Part shown: positions 1 to 9,155 of the stretch, piece after piece
Layout: every line of letters begins with the position of its first letter
Position numbering within the stretch: position 1 is the first letter of the stretch
Assembly: GCF_023520895.1 (NCBI RefSeq)
Contig: NZ_CP026029.1
Span: forward strand, 4,588,001-4,652,000
Origin: Paenibacillus sp. PK3_47
Lineage (GTDB): Bacteria; Bacillota; Bacilli; Paenibacillales; Paenibacillaceae
Direction: 5' to 3'
DNA: 64,000 nt
Notes under the pieces: model-generated
Database searches by the model: none
Seen by the model: only the letters and a program-made list of their open reading frames with translations
Told to the model about the DNA's origin: nothing
Translations under genes and position numbers: made by a program

Positions 1-266
1 TTGTCCGCCAGACCAGAGAACATCCGCTGGTGCTGCTCGGGGCAAGCCCGCGGGCTTCGCTGTCCTTCATGATGGCCTGCAAGGCCTATGCCTTCCTTCA
101 GGATCGTGATTATGTGCTGCCTGATGATGTGAAGACACTCACCCCTTACGTCCTGGGTCACCGGATTCTGCTGCGTCCGGAGTCACGCCTGGATAATGTG
201 AATGTGGAAACCATGCTCCATAAGCTGCTGCAGGGCATTAATGTGCCTGTTACGATGAGGAAGTAG
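1..266 (+). CDS. MoxR-family AAA+ ATPase, C-terminal fragment (partial)
   Basis: The frame is open from the window edge, so only about the last 88 residues of the protein are visible. They match the lid region of MoxR ATPases: GASPRASL, then a helix ending in AYAFLQDRDYV, then PDDVKTLTPYVLGHRI. MoxR proteins are chaperone-like ATPases that usually act with DUF58/VWA-type partners, and a DUF58 gene follows after 2 bp. The Walker motifs lie outside the window. Two downstream genes in the same direction form a MoxR-DUF58-transglutaminase operon, a common trio in Firmicutes and Actinobacteria linked to the cell envelope. The family call is firm; the physiological role is not known. Confidence 0.88.
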   Translation, partial: VRQTREHPLVLLGASPRASLSFMMACKAYAFLQDRDYVLPDDVKTLTPYVLGHRILLRPESRLDNVNVETMLHKLLQGINVPVTMRK

Positions 267-268
267 CG

Positions 269-1519
269 ATGAGAAGCTATTTATCCGGAGTGGCAGCTGT
301 CCTTCAGCCCGGCAAAATGGCCGGAATACTCGCCATCTGGGGGATTACGCTGCTCTATGTGCTGTTTCAGGGCGGCAAAACCTCATTTATGCTGTTTATA
401 ATGGTTTCGGTACTGGTGGTTTATTTGGTTATCGGCGGTGTTAGCGGGGTCCGGCGGGCGAAAGGGAGCCGAAGCCTGTATTCCGAGCAGGAGAAGCCTG
501 ATCTGCTCTATGCCGGCGGATATCTCCGTGTGAAGCTGAACGTCAAGATTCCCGGTTTTTTGCCTTTGCCATATGTGGTGGTCAGAGAGATTCTGAAGCG
601 CCATAACGGGGAATCCTGGGTATTTGAAGAAAGCCTGGTTCCCAGCCTGAGAGGGGATGGGGAGCTTACGTTCCAGACACCGATGCTGGAGCGGGGCAGC
701 TATACATTTGAGAAGACGGATATCCTCAGCGAGGATATTTTTGGACTGGTGGAGCACAAGGGGACTTTTATGGCTGAAGGGCAGTTCCGCGTACTGCCGC
801 GTGCAGTATTCATACCGCGCTGGCAGCTGTATGAGCGCAAATCACGGCTGGCCGGTCCGCAGGCGTCCCTGCTGCATTCCCGGCGGGAGACCACGCAGAT
901 CAACGGTGTCCGTGATTACGTCTACGGCGACCGGCTGACGAGAATCCACTGGAATGCCACAGCCAAGACAGGGAGCTGGAAGTCCAAGGAGTTTGAGCAT
1001 GAGTCCGTTCCCAAAACCATGCTTGTCCTGGACGGCAGCGCGCAGGCCTATGCCAGTTCGAACCAGTTCGAGCTGGCGGTATCCACCGCAGCTTCCCTGC
1101 TCGGGTTCGGCATTCGAGAACGAATCGGTATAGGGCTGTGCTCCCTGGACAGGGACACCAGGATATTTGTCCCTGCAGAAGGAACAGCTGAACGGCAGAT
1201 GATGATCCAATCTTTGATTGATATCAACGCCGAGGGCACAGGGTCTCTTGTATCGAAGTTGGATAAAAGTCACCGCATGTTCCCGAAGGGAGCCTACGTA
1301 GTGCTGATCAGCCCGCAAATCGGCCAGCCTGTCCTTGATGTTATGCGCTGGGCCGAGAGCCGGGGGATGACCGCCTCCCATATCCATGTGCTGAATCCTG
1401 CAGCCAATAACCGCGGCGGAGACTGGATGAACGTTCTCAGATCCCGTGGAACAGCCGGCTATAGTGTACGCTCACTGCAGGACCTGCCGGCAGTGCTGGG
1501 AGGTGAACAGCCGTCATGA
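269..1519 (+). CDS. DUF58 domain-containing membrane protein
   Basis: This 416-residue protein has two hydrophobic segments near the N-terminus (about residues 17-55). The DUF58 signature follows at about residues 215-245, with RDYVYGDRLTRIHWNATA and then KSKEFEHE. The C-terminal part resembles a degenerate von Willebrand A fold (MLVLDGSAQAY). DUF58 proteins are thought to be partners of MoxR ATPases, and the gene starts 2 bp after the MoxR stop. Its end overlaps the next start codon by 4 bp (ATGA), which indicates translational coupling. The biochemical function is unknown. Confidence 0.88.
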   Translation: MRSYLSGVAAVLQPGKMAGILAIWGITLLYVLFQGGKTSFMLFIMVSVLVVYLVIGGVSGVRRAKGSRSLYSEQEKPDLLYAGGYLRVKLNVKIPGFLPLPYVVVREILKRHNGESWVFEESLVPSLRGDGELTFQTPMLERGSYTFEKTDILSEDIFGLVEHKGTFMAEGQFRVLPRAVFIPRWQLYERKSRLAGPQASLLHSRRETTQINGVRDYVYGDRLTRIHWNATAKTGSWKSKEFEHESVPKTMLVLDGSAQAYASSNQFELAVSTAASLLGFGIRERIGIGLCSLDRDTRIFVPAEGTAERQMMIQSLIDINAEGTGSLVSKLDKSHRMFPKGAYVVLISPQIGQPVLDVMRWAESRGMTASHIHVLNPAANNRGGDWMNVLRSRGTAGYSVRSLQDLPAVLGGEQPS

Positions 1520-3753
1520 GACATTGGTGGAACGGAATAAAGTCCTCCTGGCATTCCTCCTTCAGTCTGCTATGGCTGATGGTGATTGCCCTGCAGTGGC
1601 TCTCTTTTACAGAGCCCCAGTGGCTGAAGGAGACGACCGCTTCCGTATTGCTTACACTAACCGCAGTAGCTGTTATTGAAATCCTTTTTCCTGTCAAAGT
1701 AATATACCGCCTGCTTCTTGAAGCTGTGGCGACGCTGTATATCGTATACAGGGTACTTTTATACTATGGAACATATACGCCCAATCCCTGGCTGGTTACG
1801 GTGAGTGACCGGCTGACGGATATCGCTGCACAGAGTGTTCCGTACCTGTGGTTTGCCCTGGCTGCCTGGATACTGCTCCTGCTGTCCTCCTGGTGGGTCT
1901 CCTCGAAGGCAAGGATTCTGCTGTTTATAGCGACAAATATCGTCGCCTTTGCAGCGCTTGATTCCTTCACTTCTGCTGAATTGTGGCAGGAGGTAGCCTG
2001 GACGGTATTTGCCGGTATGGGCTGGCTGGTAACCCAGCATCTGCGGAACTTCCAGCTGCATTATCCCCGGGGATGGAATTATCTGCTGCAATATCCTTTT
2101 AAGATCGCCATTAATATTGCCATCATTTTCTCTATCGTTATCATTACGGGTGTGAATATGCCGGACGTGCGTCCTACTCTGACAGACCCTTATACGGCCT
2201 GGAGAGAGTGGAACGGCGGAGGGCTGTCATCAGGCTCCGGAAGTACAGCCGGAACCTCCCAGACCGGAGAAGGCACAGGAGCTACCGGACAGACAAGCTC
2301 CGGATACAGCATGAACGATAACAATCTGGGCGGTGGCTTTAACTTCGACTATTCGCCCGTGATGACGGTTGCCTCGGATTTGCGGACCTACATGCGCGGA
2401 GAGACGCGCAGCGTATATTCCGGCACCGGCTGGAGCGATGATAACCGGAGACAGCGCGGCTCCTACACGGAGGCTGAGGTGGGAACAGCGCTGGACCGAA
2501 CACCCGCACCGGGCGTAGTGACCCGGACCCTGCAGCAGACGGTAAGAATGCTGGACAACAACAGGCTGCCGGTGCTGTTCGGCGCATACTCCATTGCGCA
2601 GGTTGATTCTGTCAACGGGGAAGACGCCAGCGGCGGATTGTTCTGGCGGGAGCGGGACAGTGAACTGCTGTGGGACTTGGAGGGAGATAACAGAGCTTAT
2701 CCGCAGACGTATGAGATTACTTCTGAGGTTCCCGTTATTTCCGTGCAGGAGCTGAGCGGGCAGACTTATGAACAGCTGTATGGAGGACAGGATAATGCGC
2801 AATTCCTCCAGCTGCCGGACGATTTTCCCCAGCGGGTCCGGGATCTGGCAGAACAGGTGACCGCAGGCGCACAGACGCCATACGACAAAATTACGCTGCT
2901 GCAGCAGCATCTGCAGCAAAGCTACCCGTACTCCAACCAGCCGGATATCTCGCGCGGCAGAAGCGCTGATTTTGTGGAGAGCTTCCTGTTCGAGATTATG
3001 GAAGGCTACTGTGATTATTATTCAACAGCGCTCGTAACCATGGCCCGTTCCCTTGATATCCCGGCACGCTGGGTAAAAGGATATGCGCCTGGCGAACAGG
3101 CGGTGCTGCCGGATAATCTGGTCCAGCAGGGATTTACGAATAACAATTACACAATCACGAATGCTGACGCGCATTCCTGGGCGGAGATTTATTTCGGTGA
3201 ATACGGCTGGATTCCAGTAGAAGCCACACCCGGTTTCAGTGCTCCTCTTCTGACACAAAGTGAAGAGCCTGCAGTTGAAGAAGAGCCGGTAGTGGAAGAG
3301 GAAGAAACCGAGCCTGAACAAGTGCCTGCACAGCAGGATGGGACAGGCGGAAGCGATCTTAATCTGGGAGTATGGGCAGTTGCTGCAGCGTCGGCTGTGC
3401 TGCTGCTGTGGAGCGGATATCTGCTCTGGCATCACCGCTTCAGTCTGCGTTTCCTGTTTCAGCGCCTGCGCAATGGCCAGCCGCTGACGCCTGTACAAAA
3501 AATCGAAGCTGAAACTGCACGCTGGGTAAGGTATGCGCGCAGAAAGGGCATGCTGAAGGAAGAGCATGAAACGCTGCGCGAATCAGTGAACCGCTGGAGT
3601 GCGGAGCGCCCGGCGTCTGCAGGCATTTTTGCTTCGCTGCTGTCCATGTTCGAGCAGGCCAAATACAGCCCTGAGGTTATTGAAGACAAAGACTGGCGCA
3701 GCGTGTATACTGAAGCTTTGCGGCTTCGCAAAAGCTTGAGGTCGGACAAGTAA
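1516..3753 (+). CDS. Membrane-anchored transglutaminase-like protein (TgpA/YebA type)
   Basis: This 745-residue protein starts with about six membrane helices (roughly residues 12-220), then has a low-complexity Gly/Ser/Thr linker and an extracytoplasmic transglutaminase core. The papain-like triad is visible as Cys in EGYCDYYSTALVTMAR, His in NADAHSWAEIYF and an acidic residue in IPVEATPGF. An acidic stretch (EEEPVVEEEETEPEQ) precedes one more transmembrane helix and a cytoplasmic DUF4129-like tail. Relatives include Pseudomonas TgpA and Bacillus YebA, with proposed roles in envelope peptide or protein modification. It is the last gene of the MoxR-DUF58 operon. Confidence 0.87.
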   Translation: MRHWWNGIKSSWHSSFSLLWLMVIALQWLSFTEPQWLKETTASVLLTLTAVAVIEILFPVKVIYRLLLEAVATLYIVYRVLLYYGTYTPNPWLVTVSDRLTDIAAQSVPYLWFALAAWILLLLSSWWVSSKARILLFIATNIVAFAALDSFTSAELWQEVAWTVFAGMGWLVTQHLRNFQLHYPRGWNYLLQYPFKIAINIAIIFSIVIITGVNMPDVRPTLTDPYTAWREWNGGGLSSGSGSTAGTSQTGEGTGATGQTSSGYSMNDNNLGGGFNFDYSPVMTVASDLRTYMRGETRSVYSGTGWSDDNRRQRGSYTEAEVGTALDRTPAPGVVTRTLQQTVRMLDNNRLPVLFGAYSIAQVDSVNGEDASGGLFWRERDSELLWDLEGDNRAYPQTYEITSEVPVISVQELSGQTYEQLYGGQDNAQFLQLPDDFPQRVRDLAEQVTAGAQTPYDKITLLQQHLQQSYPYSNQPDISRGRSADFVESFLFEIMEGYCDYYSTALVTMARSLDIPARWVKGYAPGEQAVLPDNLVQQGFTNNNYTITNADAHSWAEIYFGEYGWIPVEATPGFSAPLLTQSEEPAVEEEPVVEEEETEPEQVPAQQDGTGGSDLNLGVWAVAAASAVLLLWSGYLLWHHRFSLRFLFQRLRNGQPLTPVQKIEAETARWVRYARRKGMLKEEHETLRESVNRWSAERPASAGIFASLLSMFEQAKYSPEVIEDKDWRSVYTEALRLRKSLRSDK

Positions 3754-3794
3754 AAATATGATATAGTTTTTCGTATGAAATCGAGGTGAACGTA

Positions 3795-4319
3795 TTGTTT
3801 GAAAGGTTAGTTCCGAAACTCCGTGTAAATACGGTATTTGATATTGATCTTGAAGACCTGTACCGCAGAGGCTACCGGGGCATCATTACGGATCTGGATA
3901 ACACGCTGGTCGGCGCCAAAGCGCCGCTGGCCACACCGGAGCTGCTCTTGTGGTTTACGAAGGTGAAGGAGCTTGGCTTCAAGCTCGTCATCGTTTCGAA
4001 TAACAATATGGACCGGGTGTCACGCTTTGCAACGCCGCTAAATATCGAGTTTGTGCACCAGGCCCGCAAACCGGTCAATACACCGTTCCTGAAGGCGATG
4101 AAGCTGATGGAGCTTAAGCCGGAACAGACGATTGTAGTCGGCGATCAGATGCTTACAGATGTACTGGGCGGCAACCGTCTCGGTCTGTACACGGTATTGG
4201 TGCTGCCGATCTCTGTGAAGGATGAAGGCATTGGAACAAGAATTAACCGCCGGGTAGAGCAGATTGCACTGACACGGCTGCGCAAGCAAGGCTTGTGGCA
4301 CGAGGAGGATAAATTGTAA
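3795..4319 (+). CDS. yqeG: YqeG family HAD-type phosphatase
   Basis: A HAD-superfamily phosphatase of about 174 residues. Motif I is TDLDNTLVG with nucleophile Asp33 and Asp35, motif II is VIVSNNN, and motif III/IV is VVGDQMLTDVLGGNR. I prefer the TTG start at 3795 over the GTG at 3786, because GAGGTG at 3783-3788 then serves as ribosome binding site and the N-terminus matches the family (FERLVPKLRV). It is the first gene of a block conserved in Bacilli. Its stop codon shares one base with the yqeH start. The natural substrate is not established; plant and bacterial relatives include phosphatidylglycerophosphate phosphatases. Confidence 0.88.
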   Translation: MFERLVPKLRVNTVFDIDLEDLYRRGYRGIITDLDNTLVGAKAPLATPELLLWFTKVKELGFKLVIVSNNNMDRVSRFATPLNIEFVHQARKPVNTPFLKAMKLMELKPEQTIVVGDQMLTDVLGGNRLGLYTVLVLPISVKDEGIGTRINRRVEQIALTRLRKQGLWHEEDKL

Positions 4320-5446
4320 TGAGTCAAGAGAATGAAATGCAGCGCCCTGTGAAATGCAGCGGCTGCGGCATTAAGCTGCAGACCGGGAGCAAGGAGCATC
4401 CGGGGTATATTCCGGAAGTTGCCTTCGAACGGGAGCCGGTCATTTGCCAGCGCTGTTTCCGTATCAAAAACTATAATGAAGCTTCTTCCGTATCCGTTGA
4501 CCAGGATGAATTTCTGCATCTGCTCAGCGGCATAGGCGAGAAGAATGCGCTTGTTATTCATATTGTCGACCTGTTTGACTTTGAAGGCAGCCTGATTTCC
4601 GGACTGCAGCGCTTTGTCGGCAATAACCCGGTTATTCTTGCGGTGAACAAAGTGGATTTGCTGCCCAAAGTGACGAACTGGAACAAGCTGCGCAACTGGA
4701 TGCAGCAGCGCTGCAAGGAACATGGGCTGCGGACGGCGGAAATCGTGCTCTGCAGTGCCAAGCGCAACCAGGGCTTTGACCGCCTGCTGGAATCGGTGAA
4801 CGAGCTGCGCGGACAACGTGATGTATATGTGGTAGGAGCGACCAATGTAGGGAAGTCTACACTGATCAACCGGCTGATCTCCGATTACAGCGACCTTACA
4901 CAGGAGCTGACAACCTCGCGTTATCCGGGCACTACGCTGGACACCGTCAAAATTCCTCTGGATGACGGACACTATATTATCGATACGCCGGGAATCGTGT
5001 ATCCTTGGCGTTACAGCGAACTGGTGGAGCGCAAGGATCTCGGAGCGGTCATGCCTGAGAATCCGCTGAAGCCGGCAGTTTACCAGCTTAATGAGGGACA
5101 ATCCCTGTTCTTCGGAGGTCTGGGACGGTTTGACTTTGTTCAGGGTGCCCGCCAGTCCTTCACCTGCTATATCAGCGGGACGCTGAAGATTCACCGTACG
5201 AAGCTGGAACGTGCAGATTCCCTCTATCAGGATCACCGCGGAGTGATGTTATCACCGCCGGGAATCGATGATGTGGACAAGCTGCCGCAGTGGCAGCGCC
5301 ATGAGTTCCGTATCGGCCGCAACAGCCAGACGGACCTGTTCATGTCCGGTCTGGGCTGGATCAAGGTGAATGGAACAGAAGGTGCAGTTGTAGCGGTTCA
5401 TGTGCCGCGCGGCGTTAAGGTGCTTACACGCCCTTCACTGATCTGA
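4319..5446 (+). CDS. yqeH: Ribosome biogenesis GTPase YqeH
   Basis: A 375-residue circularly permuted GTPase needed in Bacillus for 30S subunit assembly. An N-terminal treble-clef zinc finger has Cys13, Cys16, Cys43 and Cys46. The G motifs then appear in permuted order: G4 NKVDLLPK, G5 CSAKR, G1 GATNVGKSTLIN, G2 TTSRYPGTT and G3 DTPG. The C-terminal part is the usual YqeH RNA-binding region. The ATG overlaps the yqeG stop by one base, and GAGGAGG lies just upstream. Its company of aroE, yhbY, nadD, yqeK and rsfS is the standard Bacilli arrangement. Confidence 0.96.
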   Translation: MSQENEMQRPVKCSGCGIKLQTGSKEHPGYIPEVAFEREPVICQRCFRIKNYNEASSVSVDQDEFLHLLSGIGEKNALVIHIVDLFDFEGSLISGLQRFVGNNPVILAVNKVDLLPKVTNWNKLRNWMQQRCKEHGLRTAEIVLCSAKRNQGFDRLLESVNELRGQRDVYVVGATNVGKSTLINRLISDYSDLTQELTTSRYPGTTLDTVKIPLDDGHYIIDTPGIVYPWRYSELVERKDLGAVMPENPLKPAVYQLNEGQSLFFGGLGRFDFVQGARQSFTCYISGTLKIHRTKLERADSLYQDHRGVMLSPPGIDDVDKLPQWQRHEFRIGRNSQTDLFMSGLGWIKVNGTEGAVVAVHVPRGVKVLTRPSLI

Positions 5447-5465
5447 CGGGGAAGGAGGATCACTT

Positions 5466-6329
5466 GTGACAGATACGAACAGGAACATGGATCTGCTGCT
5501 GGGCGTTATGGGTGATCCCATCGTCCAGTCGAAATCTCCCGTCATGCACGGGGCAGCGCTCAGGGCGCTGGGTATACAGGGTGCTTATGTGCCCCTGCAT
5601 ATCCGCGGCGGACAGCTTGGCGAAGCGATGCAGGCTGTACGCACGCTGGGATTCCGCGGAGTCAATGTTACAATACCGCATAAGGTTGCTGTAATGGAGT
5701 ATCTCGACAAGCTGGACGAAAGTGCTGTAGCTGTCGGGGCGGTCAATACGGTTGTCAATGATAACGGGGTATTGACCGGATATAATACGGACGGCATCGG
5801 TTATGTCCGTTCGCTGAAGGCGGAGGCTGTCGGGGATCTGTCCGGCACCCGCATTCTGGTGCTTGGCGCCGGCGGAGCAGCCCGGGGGATTGTCAGCGCG
5901 CTGCTGCTGGAGAAGCCGGAAGCGGTGGTTATCGCCAACCGCACGGCGGACAAGGCAGGGGAGCTTGCCGGGCTGTACAGCAGCAAAGGAAATGTCACCG
6001 GAACGGGTATGGCGGACATTTCCGGTATTATCCGTTCCATGGACATTGTAATCAATACTACTTCAGTAGGAATGTTCCCCTATCCGGACGAGATGCCTAT
6101 GGACCCGGACCTGCTGCATGAGGGAATGGTCGTCAGTGATCTGATCTATAATCCGCTGGAGACCCGGCTGCTGACGGAGGGCCGGAAGCGCGGGTGCATC
6201 ATTCATGGAGGGCTGGGGATGTTCGTCTACCAGGGTGCTTATGCGCTTGAATATTGGACAGGACAGACAGCGCCTACGGAAGTGATGAGACAGACGATTA
6301 TCGATTGCCTCGGCGGCAGCGCCGGTTAA
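5466..6329 (+). CDS. aroE: Shikimate dehydrogenase (NADP+)
   Basis: This 287-residue enzyme reduces 3-dehydroshikimate to shikimate in aromatic amino-acid synthesis. The substrate-binding motif near the N-terminus is GDPIVQSKSPVMHG, the catalytic Lys is in NVTIPHK, NTDGIGY follows, and the nucleotide-binding loop is LGAGGAARGI. The C-terminal GGLGMFVYQGAYA segment is typical. The GTG start at 5466 follows GGAAGGAGG. The gene sits in the yqe block exactly where Bacillus subtilis carries aroD (its aroE equivalent). Confidence 0.96.
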   Translation: MTDTNRNMDLLLGVMGDPIVQSKSPVMHGAALRALGIQGAYVPLHIRGGQLGEAMQAVRTLGFRGVNVTIPHKVAVMEYLDKLDESAVAVGAVNTVVNDNGVLTGYNTDGIGYVRSLKAEAVGDLSGTRILVLGAGGAARGIVSALLLEKPEAVVIANRTADKAGELAGLYSSKGNVTGTGMADISGIIRSMDIVINTTSVGMFPYPDEMPMDPDLLHEGMVVSDLIYNPLETRLLTEGRKRGCIIHGGLGMFVYQGAYALEYWTGQTAPTEVMRQTIIDCLGGSAG

Positions 6330-6384
6330 ATGGATTCAGAATTTTAGGGTAATAATATATGTTAATTAAGGGGTTTGTGTATTT

Positions 6385-6678
6385 ATGTTAACTGGTAAAC
6401 AAAAACGTTATCTCCGCTCTTTGGCGCATCATCTCGATCCTGTATTTCAGGTCGGCAAAGGCGGCGTCAACGATCATCTGATCCGTCACATTGAAGAAGC
6501 CATCGAAAAACGCGAGCTGATGAAGATCAGCGTGCTGAATAATAATGCGGATGATCCGAAGGAAATCGGTGCTGCTGTAGCAGAACAATCCGGTTCCGAG
6601 CTGGTACAGGTTATCGGCAAAACAATTATTCTGTACAAGGAATCACGCGATAACAAAACCATCGAGCTTCCGCGTTAA
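6385..6678 (+). CDS. yhbY: YhbY/YqeI family ribosome-associated RNA-binding protein
   Basis: This 97-residue protein is a single CRS1-YhbY domain. The conserved motif is VGKGGVNDHLIRHIEEAI, followed by KRELMKI and an Ile/Leu-rich C-terminal strand (VQVIGKTIILYK). YhbY proteins associate with pre-50S particles. The start at 6385 has AAGGGG upstream at a rather long spacing of about 12 bases. It lies between aroE and nadD as in Bacillus. Confidence 0.94.
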   Translation: MLTGKQKRYLRSLAHHLDPVFQVGKGGVNDHLIRHIEEAIEKRELMKISVLNNNADDPKEIGAAVAEQSGSELVQVIGKTIILYKESRDNKTIELPR

Positions 6679-6711
6679 TCTTGATTACCGTAATAAGAGG
6701 AGGTAGACCTC

Positions 6712-7314
6712 TTGAAAGTCGGAATAATGGGCGGAACCTTTGATCCTCCTCATATAGGCCATATGCTGGCGGCGGAATCCGCAAGGGATGCCTATCATCT
6801 GGAGCAGGTCTGGTTTATGCCGTCGCATATCCCCCCGCACAAGCATGAGGCGGGTGCACCGGGGGAGGACAGGCTGGAAATGGTACGGCGTGCAATTGAA
6901 GGCCATGAGTCCTTCGGTATACTGGACCGGGAAGTCAAGAGGGGCGGGGTATCCTATACCATCGAGACGGTCCGCAGCCTGCAGCAGGAATTTCCGCAGC
7001 ATGAGTTCTTTTTTATCATCGGCTCGGATATGGTTCAGTATCTGCCGAAATGGCGGGAAATTGAAGAGCTTGTCCGCCGCCTGACCTTTATCGGGGTAGG
7101 ACGTCCGGGCACGCCGCTTGATTTGGCAGCGCTGCCCGGTTACGTTGCGGACAAGGTGCTGCTCGCGGACATGCCGATGGTGGATATCTCTTCTACCATG
7201 CTGAGAGCACGCGCTGCCGCAGGCAGGAGCATCCGTTACATGGTCCCTGAAGCTGTATTTCATTACGTTCAAAGGAGTGGATTGTATGGCATACAACCGC
7301 GAAGCGCTGATTGA
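6712..7314 (+). CDS. nadD: Nicotinate-nucleotide adenylyltransferase
   Basis: A 200-residue nucleotidyltransferase that makes deamido-NAD+ from nicotinate mononucleotide and ATP. The N-terminal GGTFDPPHIGHM includes the HxGH motif (His14, His17), and the C-terminal ISSTMLRAR is the ISSTxxR motif. A TTG start at 6712 with a strong AGGAGGT upstream agrees with the family N-terminus (KVGIMGGTF). The 3' end overlaps the preferred yqeK start by 29 bases, so the two are translationally coupled. Confidence 0.95.
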   Translation: MKVGIMGGTFDPPHIGHMLAAESARDAYHLEQVWFMPSHIPPHKHEAGAPGEDRLEMVRRAIEGHESFGILDREVKRGGVSYTIETVRSLQQEFPQHEFFFIIGSDMVQYLPKWREIEELVRRLTFIGVGRPGTPLDLAALPGYVADKVLLADMPMVDISSTMLRARAAAGRSIRYMVPEAVFHYVQRSGLYGIQPRSAD

Positions 7315-7864
7315 AGCCGTCTCCGCTCAAATGCCGGACAAGCGCTGGCAGCATACGCTCGGCGTAATGCAGTCTTCCGTGAAGCTGGCCGGGCGTTACG
7401 GAGCAGATCCGGACCGGGCGGAGACAGCAGCGATCCTGCATGATGTGGCCAAATACTGGCCTGTAGAGCGGATGAAGGAAATCATTGAGCGAAACGGGCT
7501 TTCACAGGAGCTGCTGAATTATGACAAGCAGCTCTGGCATGCCGAGGTCGGCGCATTTGTCGCCGCGCAGGAATACGGAATTACAGATGAAGAGGTGCTT
7601 GGAGCCATCCGGTATCACACCTCGGGGCGTGAAGGAATGACCCTGCTGGAGAAGATCGTCTGCCTGGCAGATTACATTGAGCCCGGACGGGATTTCCCGG
7701 GTGTGGATGAGATCCGCAGATTGTCTGAGGTGAGTCTGGAAGAAGGCCTGATTGCCGGACTGGATTCCACGATCAGCCTGCTGCTGCAGAAGCGGCGGAT
7801 TGTTTTCCCGCTGACCGTATTGGCCCGTAATGATCTAGTAAGAAAATTGGAGGATAAACTATGA
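7286..7864 (+). CDS. yqeK: YqeK family HD-domain hydrolase
   Basis: This 192-residue protein carries an HD metal-binding domain: His in RWQHTLGVM, the HD pair in AILHDVAKYW, further His residues in WHAEVGA and IRYHT, and Asp in CLADYIEPGR. YqeK proteins hydrolyse diadenosine tetraphosphate to ADP. I chose ATG 7286 over GTG 7277, because AAAGGAGTGG (7271-7280) then sits at normal spacing. The end overlaps rsfS by 4 bp (ATGA). Confidence 0.92.
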   Translation: MAYNREALIEAVSAQMPDKRWQHTLGVMQSSVKLAGRYGADPDRAETAAILHDVAKYWPVERMKEIIERNGLSQELLNYDKQLWHAEVGAFVAAQEYGITDEEVLGAIRYHTSGREGMTLLEKIVCLADYIEPGRDFPGVDEIRRLSEVSLEEGLIAGLDSTISLLLQKRRIVFPLTVLARNDLVRKLEDKL

Positions 7865-8208
7865 GTGTACAATCAGGCAAGCTGCTTGAACTGGCCCTTA
7901 AGGCCGTAAATGATAAAAAAGCGATGAACGTTGTGGCGCTGGATCTGCGCAATGTGTCACCGATCAGTGACTATTTCGTAATCTGTCACGGTAACTCGGA
8001 CACACAGGTGCAGGCGATCATCACTGAAGTCCGCAAGGTGGTCCATGAAGCCGGCGGAGTTATCCGCGGGATTGAAGGAATGGATGCTGCCCGCTGGGTG
8101 CTGATGGACCTGGGGGATGTTATTGTCCATGTGTTCCACCGCGACGAACGCGAATACTACAACATTGAACGTCTTTGGTCTGACGCCAAGGTCGTGGAGA
8201 CGGTATGA
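7861..8208 (+). CDS. rsfS: Ribosome silencing factor RsfS
   Basis: A 115-residue RsfS/Iojap protein, which binds uL14 and blocks subunit joining in starved cells. Family features are DLRNVSPISDYFVICHGNSD, then GMDAARWVLMDLGDVIVHVF and the C-terminal YYNIERLWSDA. The start overlaps yqeK by 4 bp, and the stop overlaps the next gene by 4 bp. Confidence 0.95.
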   Translation: MSVQSGKLLELALKAVNDKKAMNVVALDLRNVSPISDYFVICHGNSDTQVQAIITEVRKVVHEAGGVIRGIEGMDAARWVLMDLGDVIVHVFHRDEREYYNIERLWSDAKVVETV

Positions 8209-9134
8209 GCCTGATTGCGGGAACTACGGTAACACTGGAAGTCATGCGGGAGGTGTCCCCTTACGGGTATTTTCTGAGCGCAGGTGACGAAGATGTCATG
8301 CTGCATTATACCGAGCTGGTGGGCAGCAAGCCCAAGATCGGCGACAAGGTGGAAGTATTCATCTTTTTTGACACGGAAGACCGGCTTGCGGCAACGATGA
8401 AGAAGCCTTTACTGACGCTTGGTGAAATGGCGCTGCTGGAAGTGGCGGATATCCATCCGCGGCTTGGCTGCTTCCTGGAGATGGGACTGGGCCGCCAGCT
8501 GCTGCTGCCGATCCGCGAGCTGCCGGAGCTGATCGAGCTTCGTCCGCAGATCGGCGACAAGGTGTTCGCCATTATGGAGCATGACAAGCAGGGACGTCTG
8601 CGTGCCAAGCTGGCCGGAGAGCAGGAGCTTGCTCCGCTGGCTCTTCCTGCACCGTCCTCCTGGATGGGGAAGGAAGTTACTGCCCGGGTATACAAGCCGC
8701 TGCAGATGGGCACCTTTGTGCTTGTGGATGCCGGTGTACTGGGATTCGGGATCATCGGTATGGTCCATTCTTCCGAACGCAGCCGCCTGCTGCGGCTTGG
8801 CGAGCAGTTCGAAGCGCGTGTCTCCCATATCCGTGAAGACGGACGGGTCAACCTGTCCATGAGCCAGCGCAAGGAAATCGGCCGGGATGTCGATTCCGCT
8901 GCCCTGCTGGAATTTCTGAATTCACGTCCGGGCGGTTCCATGCCATATTCGGATGCGACGCCTCCGGATATCATCAAGCAGCGGTTCGGAATCAGCAAGT
9001 CGGCGTTCAAACGCGCCCTCGGCAAGCTGATGAAGGAAGGCCTTGTGACGCAGAAGGAGAACTGGACCTATCTTGCCCGCCAGGAAGAGGATACAGCTTC
9101 AGGGAACCAGGACCAGGGAGATTCCAAGCAATAA
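8205..9134 (+). CDS. S1-like RNA-binding protein, CvfB/YitL family
   Basis: This 309-residue protein has repeated S1-type OB folds: an N-terminal one to about residue 65, a second with ADIHPRLGCFLEMGLGR, and a third around GFGIIGMVHSSERSRLLRLGEQ and VSHIREDGRVNLSMSQ. A C-terminal winged helix follows (IIKQRFGISKSAFKRALGKL). This matches CvfB, a conserved virulence-associated regulator in Staphylococcus, and B. subtilis YitL. It overlaps rsfS by 4 bp. In B. subtilis yitL is unlinked to the yqe block, so its place between rsfS and yqeM is a difference from that species. Confidence 0.87.
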   Translation: MSLIAGTTVTLEVMREVSPYGYFLSAGDEDVMLHYTELVGSKPKIGDKVEVFIFFDTEDRLAATMKKPLLTLGEMALLEVADIHPRLGCFLEMGLGRQLLLPIRELPELIELRPQIGDKVFAIMEHDKQGRLRAKLAGEQELAPLALPAPSSWMGKEVTARVYKPLQMGTFVLVDAGVLGFGIIGMVHSSERSRLLRLGEQFEARVSHIREDGRVNLSMSQRKEIGRDVDSAALLEFLNSRPGGSMPYSDATPPDIIKQRFGISKSAFKRALGKLMKEGLVTQKENWTYLARQEEDTASGNQDQGDSKQ

Positions 9135-9155
9135 TATAGAAAGCGGTGTACGCAA

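Noticed and set aside
3733..3767. Promoter for the yqe operon (TTGAGG and TATAGT)
   Set aside because: The spacer is 20 bp and the -35 box is poor, so I do not call it, although a promoter near here is likely.
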